From NCBI GenBank assembly GCA_037693485.1, contig CM075353.1, forward strand, positions 107,218,501 through 107,282,500: a DNA stretch of 64,000 nucleotides, given 5' to 3'. The notes below the pieces were generated by a model. That model did not search any database. It was not told the origin of the DNA and saw only the letters and a program-made list of their open reading frames with translations. This stretch comes from Kitagawia praeruptora (Eukaryota > Streptophyta > Magnoliopsida > Apiales > Apiaceae). Both the position numbers and the translations under genes were made by a program. Shown one piece after another: positions 24,116 through 35,438 of this stretch. Within the stretch, counting starts at the first letter, position 1. The number at the start of each line of letters is the position of its first letter.

Positions 24116-24232
24116 CTCACCCAGCCCCTCTCTTCTTCTCATCACAAATACTCGCATCTCTTCCTATTCATTTTGCAATCTCGAATTTTTATTTGGAAGG
24201 GCAATCTTTCTGTAGATATGGGGAATTTAGCC

Positions 24233-25076
24233 AAAATTTAGCCCAACATAGTTTGTTTGCCTTTGGTTTCTTAGCCTTGTTCTTGTCCTTAGACTTAGTG
24301 TTTTCCTTCTTAGTGACAGACTTTCTTTTCTGTCCAACAGTCACTACATTTACCTTCGAACTCCCAGCATGTTCAACAGGCATCACATGTCCTTGCTTGG
24401 ACTTGTGTTGCTCCTGCACAGAGATGTCCAACATCAGGTTTGTCCAAGTGATCTCTCCTTTCTGTCTTTTCAGGGAGAGTGCAAACTCTTCCCAAGACTT
24501 AGGGAGCTTTTCAATCACAGACATAACCTGAAACTTTTCAGGTAAGTCCATACCAGACTCCTTCAAAGCATGCACCAACATCTCAAACTCATGCACCTGC
24601 TCAGTCATGGATTTAGTATCCACCAGTTTGAAATCAAGGAACCTAGCCACAGAATACTTTTCCAACCCTTGCGAGTCAGTATTATGTGTCTGGTCAAGCT
24701 TCTCCCATAAGAGCTTAGCAGTGTAAGAGTCAGATGAATAAACATCGAATAGAGTGTTCGCCAAAGCTGCCAGAATTGCAGCCCTAGCCACCCCATCCTT
24801 TTTCTCCCACATGGTATAAGCCTTAACAGTTTCAGCTTTCTCCTTAACCACAATTGGTTTCTCATACTGCACCACCGACTATAGACCCTTTACCGTTAAC
24901 CACAGTTTCATCTTTTTCTGCCAACGAGAAAAACCAACACCCTCACCGAATTTATCAGGCATACCTGACATATCGATAGGTTGTGGGAAACGGTACGTAG
25001 TCCAATCAATGGTGGGTACAATAACACCAGACCCAGAGCCAATCTCAACAACAGGAGTTTCAATTTCGTTAACCAT
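24233..25076 (-). pseudogene. Copia gag fragment inside CAD-like copy 1
   Basis: The minus strand starts MVNEIETPVVEIGSGSG at 25076. It continues with gag-type sequence (FGEGVGFSRWQKKMKLWL; LLWEKLDQTH; ARFLDFKLVDTKSM; QVHEFEMLVHALKESGMDLP) and a lysine-rich region, and ends in a degenerate zinc knuckle (CWAKFWLNSP...KDC). One in-frame stop lies near 24880. The element is cut off at about 24233 where it meets CAD-like exon 1, so protease and polymerase are missing. It is unrelated in sequence to the intact Copia element at 37.6-50.1 kb. Confidence 0.75.
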
Positions 25077-25119
25077 CTTGTAAATTAACAATATATAACA
25101 CAATTAATCTCTTCAAGAT

Positions 25120-25881
25120 TGTTGGGTATTTTACACTAAACACAACAATGAGGCAGTGATATATATTAAACAAGAACAGGCATAAAACCAATTAACAGAA
25201 ACAATTCACGAAGGCAAAATAGAGTATAATTAGAGACTGTAATTAACGAGAAAAGTAAGAACAAGCTTATCTCCCACAGAAGCTATTAGCAATCCTGATC
25301 AGATAGAGAAGAACAGCTGAGTCACCAAGCCCTTCGAGAAGACTTGGCTGTTCTTGAAGAGATTATTGCCCCACTTACGCTGTGTTGGGTTGCTGCAATA
25401 ACACTTCCAGGATAAAACAGCACAGATCAAACCGGTCACAGAAGCGGAGAGATCAACAGCGACTAGCACCTCAGTTCGCCTGAGAATTATGTATTTAACT
25501 GTATATGTATTGAGGGAGAACAGAGAGAAGGCAGCTAGGGTTTTATATCCCTTGGAATTATTTCTTAACGTTCTATACTGTATGTATATATAATACAAAA
25601 CATAAAACGTAACTGATAATCCATAAAAGGAAAGTAAATATTCTGATTTAATTTCATTAACTGCATCAGTATTTCAGTTACAACAGCATCAGGATTTACC
25701 CATCGTCAGGAACTGAAGTCCATCAGGATTGGTCATCATCAGTATCTGATGCCCATCAGTATTGGGTTATGTTGAGTCTGTCCATCAGGATTTGATGTCT
25801 GATCAGCTCAATAAACCAAGTACTGAACCAACTGTAGTAACAAATAAATCTGATTTCCTGTTAAAATAAATCAATATTCCA
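25120..25881 (-). mobile_element. Probable LTR of the gag fragment's element
   Basis: Lies immediately upstream (minus strand) of the gag ATG with a leader of about 45 bases. The inferred borders TGTTGGGTATT...AATATTCCA have TG/CA ends, but no second LTR or target duplication is available to prove them. It contains several 'catcaggatt' and 'atcagtat' phrases between 25690 and 25800. Confidence 0.45.
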
Positions 25882-26357
25882 GGTAATAAAATTTCTCGCC
25901 CAGGTCGCCTCGTGTACGCGAGACGCCGAGACATTCGCCCAAATCGCCCTTCGACCCGACCCGACCCGTGTCGTGTCGTGGCGTGGCGTGGCGTGGCGAG
26001 GCGGGCGGCGGCGGTGCGCGTGTGTGTGTGTATGCGCGAGGCTCACACTACAACCATGCACACCCACATGCCTTAGTAGTTATACACTACACTTGCACAT
26101 GGAGCTATATAAAGCCACCAACCTCTCATTACCAATTCTTTGTGGGACTCAAGTTATTTCAACTAATTAACCCACATAACCCATTTCAAGCAAGCAACTT
26201 CAACTCAATTTATTTATGGATTCCACTAAGAAAATGTCTTAGATCCAAATATGAAAGTTTAAGTCCTCATAACAAGGAACAACCTCCACATGTTAGATTT
26301 CGGAAATTACATCAAGAACATATTATGATTATGCCTCAAACTTTCCATTTTCTAACA
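25882..26357. other. GC-rich microsatellite block and LTR-like fragment
   Basis: From 25900 to 26040 the DNA is strikingly GC-rich for this window, with runs of gacccg, gtgtcgtg, ggcgtggcgt, ggcggcgg and gtgtgtgt. A TATA-like ctatataaag follows at 26107. The segment ends TTCTAACA at 26357, directly before CAD-like intron 2 resumes (ccctgtcctttc), so it may be the end of a second LTR element. Origin not established. Confidence 0.4.
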
Positions 26358-27698
26358 CCCTGTCCTTTCTATGTTCATAATTATATACCCCTGTCCTTTC
26401 TATGTACATAATTACATACCTCTTTCTATTGACATGTTTTTTTTTGCTAAATCTTTCAAAACACATGTTTCGTTCTATTAGGAATGATCGTATATTTATT
26501 ATCTGATTGGTTGAATGTGAATATTTTTTTTTACTTTTTTTAGCATATTTCGAGGACGTTTTCATATTTCTAAATTTCTTTAAACAACATAGATGTGTTT
26601 GAATATCTTTAATATTTTTGACACAGGCACGAAATTGTTGGTGTGGTAACTGAAGTTGGGAACAAAGTGGAAAAAGTCAGGGTTGGAGATAAGGTTGGAG
26701 TAGGGGTCATAGTTGGATCTTGTCGTTCGTGTGATAGTTGCAAGGACGATATGGAGAATCACTGTGCAAAGCATGTCGATACTTATAGTGCTCCGTATTT
26801 TGACGGAACCATGACACACGGAGGGTATTCCGAGTCTATGGTTGCGGATGAGCATTTTATTCTACGTTGGCCAGAGAATTTGCCAATGGATTCTGGTGCT
26901 CCTCTATTGTGTGCCGGGACAACAACTTATAGCCCCCTGAAATACTTTGGACTCGACAAGCCTGGTACTAAGCTTGCTGTTGTAGGCTTAGGCGGGCTTA
27001 GCCATGTAGCTGTTAAGTTGGCAAAAGCTTTTGGTGCACATGTTACAGTTATAGATATTGTGGAAGAGAAAAAGGAGGAAGCACTGGAAAAACTCGGTGC
27101 TGATTCCTTTATGTTAAGTAATGACTCGAAACAAATGCAGGTGTGTACTAAGACTTAAAATTAGCATTCGAGTCTATATTTGTGTTAAATTTGTTTCAGA
27201 GTTTTGATTACTAATTATCATTCCTGGAATATATTCATCTAGGCCGCAATGAGCTCACTTGATGGTATTATTGATACTGTACCTGCCAATCACCCTCTTG
27301 CTCCATTGCTTGGGCTATTAAAGCTTAATGGAAAGCTTGTCCTGCTTGGTATACCTGTAAAGCCTCATCAGCTGCCGGTGTTCCCTTTGATTAACGGTGA
27401 GCATTTTACCTAGCTATTTTACTCATCAATAAGTTTAACAAATTTTTTAGAAATATCATATTGTTATATACTAAATTGTGAGTCGAATTTGACAGGGAGA
27501 AAGATTATTGCTGGCAGTAATATTGGTGGATTGAAGGAAACACAAGAAATGCTAGATTTTGCAGCGAAGCACAACATAACAGCTGATGTTGAAGTTATTT
27601 CTATGGATTATGTGAACACTGCTATTGAGAGACTTGAGAGGACTGATGTTCGATACAGATTTGTCATCGACGTTGCAAACACGTTCAAGACCAAGTGA

Positions 27699-27994
27699 AG
27701 TGTTTGGGGGGAGTTTATCGTTGTTTTGAATAAATGTTCTTGTGTTGGTTGTTTATTATGTTTACAGACACCGGGTCTTTGAGACTCGGATTATATCCCT
27801 GAAATCCTGCAAACAGTTTCCGCAAATGTTTTCAATATTAAAATTTAAATTCACCTCATGAACAAAGCAAGCTACTTTCATCAGCACTATATCTGTTTTA
27901 TATATTTATGTTTTGTCCCACTCAGTTTTTATAATTTGTGAATTTGTTTCTAAATTTTAAATTCAATAAAATTATAAAATTTAAATCGTGATGC
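27699..27994. other. 3' flank of CAD-like copy 1
   Basis: Directly after the stop codon, GC-poor sequence contains AATAAA at 27729-27734 within 'ttgaataaatg', a possible polyadenylation signal. In copies 2 and 3 this has changed to 'gaatacatg'. No gene. Confidence 0.5.
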
Positions 27995-30900
27995 TGTTTT
28001 TTTTAAGGATATTTTAGCAATTGTGTCTATTTTCTTCTGTTGTGGTCAGGGCTACCATTTCCAGCAATGTTAAGTTTAGCACTTTTGACATCGCCTTCTT
28101 GTAACCACTTTTGACATTATAAATCCCATTATTCATGCAAACCTATATGATAACATCATCGTTGTCCATGGAGCCTACTGGGATGACTAAAATTCTTTTG
28201 ACATCCCTCGGATCAAAAAGTCGATGCTAAAACTTAATATTCCAATTGCCATTAGGTTCCCAGAGATCTGCCACACACACATCATTAGGGATAAAAGTAT
28301 CATTAGAAAAGCTGATACCATCTTTTCCAAACAACTAATAGTCATTATTAATTAGAATTCAATCTCCTGAACCAACTCTCCATCTACTCCCTTTTATGTC
28401 AAATTCCATAAATTCTGACTTCTGAGTTGAGTTAAGAACCTAGATAGGGAAGCTGTTGGATTTGCTCTAACCCATCCTTGCTCCCCCACCAGAAATTAGC
28501 AATCATTTTATAAATAGTAAACGTAATGAAAGATTTACGAAATCAAAAACAAGACATAGCATAACTGGGGATAGCTTGAACAATAGTTTTAATAAGAATT
28601 TCTTTTCCAGAACTAGAAAGCAAGTTCCCATTCAACCCTTTCAGCTTTGTCTAAACTCTTTCTTCTATGACGTTAAAAAGTTCTGTTTTCCTCCTACCTG
28701 AGCTCGATGGAAGCCCAAGATACCTTTCATGGCAGTCTACAACTCTCACAGTAAACACACTTTGTAACAACCTTTTATCTTCAATCCTCACATTTTTACA
28801 AAAGCAGATTTTGGATTTCTGAAAATTAATCCTTTGACCTGACACCCTCTCATAGCTATTTAAAATAATTAAAGTAACCATAGTCCATACACTCTTTTAA
28901 ATTAGAACAACAGAAAAAAGGCTATCATCGACAAAAAATAAGTGAGAAACTGTTAAAGAATCATTACCAAATTTTAGCCCAGAAATATTGGTACACCTCT
29001 CCACTTGCATGAGTTGGCATGACAGTCCCTCTACACATAATAATGAAAGGAATGGTGAGAGCGGATCTCCTTGTCTTAACCTCTCTCGGGCACAATGTTT
29101 CCTCTCACTGTCCCAATAATCAAAACAGCAAAAGAGGCTAAGTAGACACATTTTTTTATCTTTTTATCCGAGTTTCGGCATATTTTAGTTTCTTCATCAC
29201 CTCGAACACAAAATTCCATTCCACCAGATCACAAACTTTGGACATATCGAGCTTCAAAGATAACTTGTTTCAGTTTTCAAACCTATCTTTCTTCATTGTA
29301 ATCAACCCTACCAATCCCACCATTAAATTATCACGAATTTGTCGATCCTCCACAAAAGCCCCTTGAGTGTCTGCAATTGCAATCCGCATCGTACCCTTAA
29401 GCCCATTAGTCAAACACTTTGCCACCACCTTACGAACCACATTACACAAACTCATAGGTCTGTACCGAGACACCACTTCGGGATTTTTTAGTCTTTGGAA
29501 TGAGAGCAATTATTGTTTTATTAATCCCCGTCAAATCTTTATCTTCATTCAGCACTGCCAAAAACTTATGCTAATAATCTGTTCTTCAACATGCGGACAA
29601 ATTAAACTTCTGATAAAAATATCTCGAAAATCCTTCCCTTCCCGGAGCCTTTGAAGGGTTCATATCCTTTAGCGCATGATACACCTCAACCTCATCAAAC
29701 CTCCTATTCAGACCTTCATTCATCTCCGTAGTTATTTTGTAATTCATAGGCTTTATAAATTTGGGAATATCATCCATGGAAGGATTAGTAGTAGAAAAGA
29801 CGTTAAGAAACTAATCAAAAAAACACTCTTTCTACTACCCTCATGTGGGTTTGCAAGCCCCATTGCTATCTTTTATTCCTTTGATCTCAATTTTATCCAT
29901 TCTTGTTGTAGCCTTTCTGCGAAATTATCTAGTATTTTTATCCCCCTCCACTAAACAAGTCACCATGCCTCTTTGTTTCCAGAATGTTTCTTCTTTAAGT
30001 AACACCAGATTCAGTTTTCTTTCTCCCTCTCTTAACATTGTCCAGTTCTACATCCTAATTGAGTTGGACACAGATCAAATTTTATTTTTCGTTTCCTTAA
30101 TTTTAACAATCATCATTTTCTTCATCTTCTTTGCCCACCTTCATGACAAGAGCTTGACCACACCTTGACAGATTATTAACAACATATTTAACCTTATCTT
30201 CACCAATTTTCTTAAATTAACACTCAGAAACTATATTAGAACATTCATCGTGATCAGCCCAGCCTTCCTCATAACAGTATCTCGATTTTCTTCTCCCATT
30301 TTCACAAACTCTGCCCCCAACACATCCGGTAAACTCTAAAAGAATGGGGCAGTGATCTGAACCCCAAAACCCGATATGTTTTTCCACTGCTACACGAAAT
30401 ATGTTGCTCCACTCCTCATTGTAGAAGCTTTTATTTAATCTCTCAAGTACAAGGCTCCCCCGACACTTTTTACTCCACGTAAAGATACAATTCTTTCCAC
30501 CCTAAGCTCCTTAATTTTGCAATCATCTACCAACTCTATAAAGTTTTCCATGAGATACTGAGGTCGCAAACCACCTCCGTAGTTCTCCTCGTCTCGAAGC
30601 AGCTCATTGAAATCACCATCGCACATTTCTATCACCCAATCGAGTCAACATCTCTTTTCGTAGAGTTTGTTATAGTCTCTTCACTAAGATTATTATCAAC
30701 CCCCTTTCAAAGATCTCGTTGTTTCTTCTGATAAATATTGCCTCCTATCCCAAAATCCCTCTTTTTCAAATTCTGATCAATAGCTAGAGTTTTAGCTCCC
30801 CCGAACGTTTTCTTTAACAAGTATGTCAGAATATAATATAAGATCCATAAAAGACCTACCTCTAACACCATAAGTTTTAGATGAGTTGATTACTTAACTT

Positions 30901-31456
30901 GGTATCAGAGCTAGGCACGCAGAGGTCCCAGGTTCGATTCGCCCATCATCCACTCTCGACCCAAAAATGGGAAATGGGCTTTCGAGTAAGGGGGAGTGTT
31001 AGAATATAATATGAGATCCATATAAGCCTTCCTCTAACACCTTAAGATTTTAGATGCCACATCAGTAGTTTCATTCGAACTGTACACCTCATCTCCATAG
31101 TCTTTCCCAATTTCAATTCTTTTAGGCACAGGATCTTTTCCCACCTTGAGAGCGTGTCCACCCTGAACTTCATTTCCTACATTTTGTAATATTCCCATGC
31201 TTGACTGCTCATTTTCCTCACACTACTCCTCATAATTGGACTATTAGAACTTCCATATTTTCCCAAGTTTCCGACAACTTCAACTTGGACCTCCTTATAA
31301 GCCCCTGAACTGGTAGTTCTATCAAAACCTTGAAAATAGACTTGTACATAATTTTCAATCTTCATCCACATTCCCCACGCGGGGACTTCTCTTCAATTAA
31401 TTTTCGCTACCGTAGCTTGTTCATGACACTCCTTCATACTGCAATCAGGTTTGCCA
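27995..31456 (-). pseudogene. Decayed L1-like LINE, copy in unit 1
   Basis: On the minus strand, in order: an ORF1 remnant with a zinc-knuckle-like CGKPDCSMKEC near 31440 and sequence to 31177; endonuclease pieces (CDGDFNELLRDEENYGG near 30630); reverse transcriptase pieces (NPSKAPGREGFS near 29660, RYRPMSLCNVVRKVVAKCL near 29450, LRQGDPLSPFLS and the catalytic-loop variant FVDDSLF near 28930), and GQRINFQKS near 28820. Frameshifts and stops are numerous, and the endonuclease N-terminus is missing. A poly(T) at 27995-28004 may mark the 3' tail. LINE proteins would carry out target-primed reverse transcription; this copy is dead. Confidence 0.85.
30824..31063 (+). mobile_element. TRIM-like element inside the LINE, unit 1
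   Basis: Two short direct repeats begin TGTCAGAATATAATATA (30824) and TGTTAGAATATAATATG (30997). Between them lie TGGTATCAGAGC (30900-30911), the classic initiator-tRNA-Met primer-binding motif, and a purine tract taaggggga (30988-30996) just before the second repeat. The 5' repeat is about 75 bases; the 3' copy matches for about 66 and then runs into LINE sequence. This is the layout of a terminal-repeat retrotransposon in miniature. No target duplication was found. Confidence 0.65.
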
Positions 31457-31466
31457 CAATTGGATA

Positions 31467-32615
31467 AAAGGCCCCAATATCACAATTTTAAAGTAAATGT
31501 TCCAAACTGTCACAACTCAGAAACATGGTCCCAAATATCACACTAAAACATAAGATCGTTTAGGGTTTTTGAGATTTTTTTATAACGCTATATTGTGTAG
31601 CGTTTATGAGGAAGGGGTGATGAATGCTACATTGTCTAGCGTTTTCACTGTTGGAAACAACTCTTTATATAGCATTTTCTAAACACAAAAGATGATCTAG
31701 CGTTTTTGTCCAGGAAACAAGCTTCTAACTAGTGTCCCGGGAAACTATCTTCTAACTAGCGTTTTGCATTTAATATATTAAAATTATTCAAATATTACAA
31801 ATTTATATATTATTTCTTTAATTTAATATTTTAAAATTGTATCTACATATTCTTTGGGGTTAAATAGTTTTCATTTGGGGTTCAACGGGTTCCATTTGGG
31901 GTTTAAAAAAAATTCAATTTTTAAATTAAAAATTTTAATCTATATTCTCTTGGTGTTCAACAGTTAACTCTGGGGTTCAACAGTTCCATTTTGGGTTTTA
32001 AAAATATTCCGAATGACGAATAAATCATATACGAACTTAGGGTTTAGGGTTGTTACCCTAGATCCTAAACCCTAAATTATCCTGATTTTTAAAAAATCAG
32101 GGCCGCCAGATTCAATTTTTTAATTAAAATTTTTAAATTTTATCTGTATTTACTTGGGATTTCAAAAGTAAACCTTTGGATTCAACAGTTCCATTTTGGG
32201 TTTAGAAATATTCAGAACGACGAATAAACCGTATACGAAATTAGGGTTTAGGATTTATGGTTTTTAAGTTTTTTAATATTGTTTGCAAATACAAATTTTG
32301 TAAAAATAAAATTTACAAATACATATTTAGCGAAAAGAAAACAAATCGAAAAGTATATTAAAAAAAAAGGTTAACCAACCTAAATGCCACTTGAAGTGGC
32401 ATTTTTCCCTCCCCTTCCAAAAACACCACTTCAAGTGGCGTTCTCCCCCTTCCCTCCAAAAATGCTAGGCGATCTTACTTTAAAAAAATATATATATATA
32501 TTTCCAAAATGCTACACGACAAATATTTATCTTAAAGTGATATTTGGAACCATTTTTTCAAATTATGATATTTGGGGTCATTTAATTTAAAATTATGATA
32601 GATTGTACCAACACC
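31467..32615. mobile_element. Non-autonomous Mutator-like element in LINE ORF1
   Basis: Flanked by CAATTGGAT at 31457-31465 and 32616-32624, a 9-bp target duplication typical of Mutator-like elements. The ends are imperfect inverted repeats: the left reads CAATATCACAATTTTAAAG, and the complement of the right reads CAATCTATCATAATTTTAAA. The interior has repeated phrases about a 'gaacgacgaataaa' core and several 'ctagcgtttt' words. No transposase. LINE ORF1 appears to resume on the far side. Confidence 0.7.
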
Positions 32616-32624
32616 CAATTGGAT

Positions 32625-32899
32625 TAAAAAAAAAGGGAGCCTCTCATATTTGAAACAAATTCTAATTTCTTTTGAGCAATTAACTCCAACAAACTCTTAA
32701 ATTTTTTGTTAAAAATAATATAATTAATTGTCTCCTTGTCGTTTAGGATAAAAATTTGCACACCATCTACAACAATCCTCCTCAAAATTCATCTCCATTT
32801 CATTTTAATCTATTTTGTGTTGACCACCCGTAATAACTTGCTTGAAATTGATTTTGTGCTACCCATGTGGGGAGCACCGTATACAACCGTAACTTCAAG
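32625..32899. other. Remnant beyond the Mutator-like insertion
   Basis: Probably the 5' side of LINE ORF1 on the minus strand followed by unit-boundary DNA. This part is absent at the unit 2/3 junction, where sequence jumps from inside the Mutator-like element to the equivalent of 32900. Confidence 0.45.
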
Positions 32900-32961
32900 C
32901 CATTTTAAAATTTGATCCCGTAAAAAAATTGGTGAAAAAGAAAAAAAAATATATATTCGGT

Positions 32962-33009
32962 CCACCGTGACTTCCCGTCACGCAGTGCACCCGTGACTCG
33001 AAGTCACGG
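32962..33009. repeat. Stem-loop, CCGTGACTTC...GAAGTCACGG
   Basis: A short inverted repeat with a 9-10 bp stem and an internal, partly paired 'cgtcacgcagtgcacccgtga' loop. It is repeated at 55802-55849 in unit 3, where one stem base has changed. Confidence 0.6.
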
Positions 33010-34689
33010 TAGCATGTGTTTTATTATTAGAAAGGTGGCATTAAGAAAACTTGCCATGAGACCACGTGTCAAGCAAATACTACTTCTTTATTATTAAATA
33101 ATAGAAAAGGAGAGGAGAGAGACTCTTAATATTGAGAAGGTTGAAACCACTCTTAAGTTTTTGAGGAGCATTTAGGAAGATGTTGGAATTGATTTTTACA
33201 TTAATTTTGTTATAATTTGACTTAAGAGCGAGGATAAGGAATTGGTCTTACCCGACAACTTCGACACTCTTCCGGAACATAATGGAGAAGATATTGTGCC
33301 AATTTGGCAAGTTTTTTTACGAACTTATAAGTTACTTATTTCGGAAAACAATTCGTATTTACATACTTTTTTTAGGGAAAAATGTGTATTGGAAGTTCAA
33401 TATTCGTTATCTTGCAAAAAATGTTACTTATTTCAGAAAAATGTACATATTTTCTAAGTTTTTCCAGAATAAGTAACTTATTTATGAAAAATTAAGATTT
33501 CCCAAACGGGTCCATTTTTAGTTTTACTTTAATTTTTATTTTATCAAGAGTTTTACTTTAAATTTAACAAAGCCTCTCAACAATATTTCTTCCCGATTAT
33601 CCCTACCCAACGACAAAGTACCCATCATGCACCTATCTTAACCACATATCCCTAAGATAATATATTTTACGTTTCTCTAATGATTTGTATAAAACTTAAT
33701 TGGATACACGATTTTAAGATTGTTATCTACTTATCTTCATTTGACTATGCACATATAAAAATAAAATCAAGCAAAACTTTTGGGATTGTATAAAAAAAAT
33801 TTAATTTTAAATAAAAATATAGAAACAAAACTTGATAAATGATACTGAAATTTTTAAAATAAACGAATTTTAGATATTCAATCTATAGATACTAATATAC
33901 TAACATGTTATGGACTATTTGCTTATTCAAAATAATTATATTGTGTTCTTGAATTTTAAAACTTTAGGAATATTTAATTTAAATTTTATAAAAAATATAT
34001 TGAAATATGAAGATATTCAATAAAAATTATAAATTCTATGATAATCTTATATATTCAATTAGTAATTTAAAAAAAAAATTAATGCATTTATTCCATGTGT
34101 TAAAAGTAATGTAGTAGGAGACATTCAATATAAATATTAAAAAAAAACTCTCGATAGTAATTATCGATCCAAATGAACTATTACTAAAATATTTGTTTTA
34201 TACATACATTGAAAATATAATAAACTTACAAAAGCAAAAATACAAGTTACATGTATGAATTAAGAATGTAACAAAAAATACTAATATGTATACATGCCTT
34301 GATCCGATCCGATCTGATAACTTATAATCGGATATAGATTTAAATATAATATTTTCGTTCCAAAAAAAGTCCAATTCGATAAGAATTCCAGATATGAATT
34401 TTACATGATCCGATTTGTTAAGAACCCTTTCTGAATAAATATAATCATATTATATTTTTTATTATATATACAATATTAATATAATTAGGCAAATAATAAA
34501 TTCATCTAATATTAAAAATTCGCATATTTTGTAATTTAACTTTAAAATATAAATTACATGTTTAATGAATACGTAATTGTTGTATTGCATAAAGTAGGAT
34601 TTATGTTTTTAATTGAATTATTTTAATGCTCAAAAAGTTCAGATGTTGATCATTCAAATTTTCTTTTATTACATATTAACATTGATGGA
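33010..34689. other. A/T-rich upstream region of CAD-like copy 2
   Basis: No gene is seen. The part from about 34270 to 34390 (taatatgtatac...gataagaattc) is homologous to the centre of the palindrome in unit 1. Between 34390 and 34680 lies about 250 bp that unit 1 does not have. Confidence 0.5.
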
Positions 34690-34829
34690 AGGGGTGATGG
34701 TGTAGCTCATGTGGTAAATGAGGACTATGCCCCATCAAGGTTCGATTCTCCCATACCATACTGTAGCAACTGAAATCTTTTTTGCATGTATCAGACTAAA
34801 ATAATAGAATCACTGTGGCAAAAAAAAAA
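34690..34829 (+). mobile_element. tRNA-derived SINE in the CAD-like copy 2 promoter
   Basis: An A-box-like TGTAGCTCATGTGG (34701-34714) and a B-box-like GGTTCGATTCTCC (34739-34751) are followed by a short body and a poly(A) run. The flanks repeat ATTGATGGA (34681-34689) and AAGATTGATGGA (34830-34841), a target duplication. The right arm of the unit 1 palindrome carries a single uninterrupted AAGATTGATGGA, an empty site. It lies about 600 bp upstream of the TATA box. Confidence 0.8.
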
Positions 34830-35430
34830 AAGATTGATGGATATTTATTTTTGATTTTTAATCTTTTACACTTCTTGTATTGGAATGTTAACTCATACGT
34901 CTTAAAAGAAATTGTTTCAACATTCTAGATTTTAATATTAGTATAAATTTTAATTTTATAAAAATATTAATTGAATTGTATACCATGATCCTAATTAAAC
35001 GAATATTGATTCGTTTTCAAAAAATGTAATATTTAATCTAATTAAATCCGATCTAAAAATTTAATGAATTTGGATAAAAATTTAGATGAATTCTATCCTA
35101 ATCCTTAAATGAATTTAAATAAGAAAGTAGGTTGGTCCTATTTAGTTGCTTTTTATATTACACGGATTATAAGTTAAGTTAGCATAAATTATATGTCTTT
35201 CAATTTTTAAATTGTAAAACAGCCAAAAAAAATTTCCTATATGGCTATATAAGATCTAAAAAAATCAGAAAATAAAATGAATTTGATAAAAATTTAAACT
35301 GATCCTATCCATCCTATCCAAACTCATCCATGCACAAGAATTCTATAGTTGCTGTTTGTGATTTGTCTCTATCCTCAGCAGCATCACATCGAAGTTATCG
35401 AAGTTTCTACTACCCCATCAGTTGCATCAC

Positions 35431-35438
35431 TATATAAA
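35431..35438 (+). promoter_or_regulatory. TATA box of CAD-like copy 2
   Basis: TATATAAA in the same context as in copy 3. The DNA between 35467 and about 35472 has lost roughly 110 bases relative to copy 3, including the transcribed leader and first start codon. Confidence 0.65.

Larger units (their letters stand above)
22502..24221. repeat. Near-perfect palindrome of the CAD-like promoter
   Basis: The left arm 22502-23350 is the reverse complement of the right arm 23371-24221, with a 20-base spacer. In the parts I compared there are only a handful of differences, including one base in the TATA-proximal region and gtGgatatgg against gtAgatatgg at the outer ends. Each arm contains the CAD-like upstream region, TATA box, leader and first codons, pointing outward. 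Both arms share loss of the ATG used in the intact copy (ggaagggc against ggaaatgggc in unit 3). Confidence 0.93.
24218..27698 (+). pseudogene. CAD/mannitol-dehydrogenase-like gene, copy 1 (broken)
   Basis: Only the first codons of exon 1 remain (24218-24232). The rest of exon 1, intron 1, exon 2 with the catalytic zinc cysteine, and the start of intron 2 are replaced by transposon DNA (24233-26357). Exons 3 (26627-27140), 4 (27243-27396) and 5 (27496-27698) persist with normal splice sites and an open frame ending TGA. Besides the lost exon, the dinucleotide motif GLGGLG has become GLGGLS, and a proline in exon 4 has become leucine (GLLKLNGK). It cannot yield a functional medium-chain zinc alcohol dehydrogenase. 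Exons 3-5 remain nearly identical to the other copies, so the loss is recent. Confidence 0.9.
23371..32899 (+). repeat. Tandem unit 1 (CAD-like copy 1 plus LINE)
   Basis: This segment is homologous to unit 2 (32900-55740) and unit 3 (55741 to the end). Its left boundary is the centre of the palindrome, so about 1.4 kb or more of the upstream part present in the other units is missing. It also lacks the SINE found in the promoters of units 2 and 3, and retains about 620 bp at its right end that is deleted at the unit 2/3 junction. Confidence 0.85.

Noticed and set aside
29845..30168. 107-codon plus-strand ORFs repeated near 53340 and 62245
   Set aside because: Antisense to the LINE reverse transcriptase remnants, whose motifs read on the minus strand.
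32037..32080. Interstitial telomere-like DNA (ttagggtttaggg, ccctaaaccctaaa)
   Set aside because: Only two or three imperfect repeats, inside the Mutator-like element; too short to indicate telomere insertion.
33242..33476. Two overlapping plus-strand ORFs of 64-71 codons, partly shared with unit 3
   Set aside because: The frames differ between units because of small indels, and nothing protein-like is conserved; part is built from repeated 'acttattt' phrases.
34690..34760. A functional tRNA gene
   Set aside because: The A and B boxes are present but there is no complete cloverleaf, and a body with poly(A) and target duplications follows, so it is a SINE.
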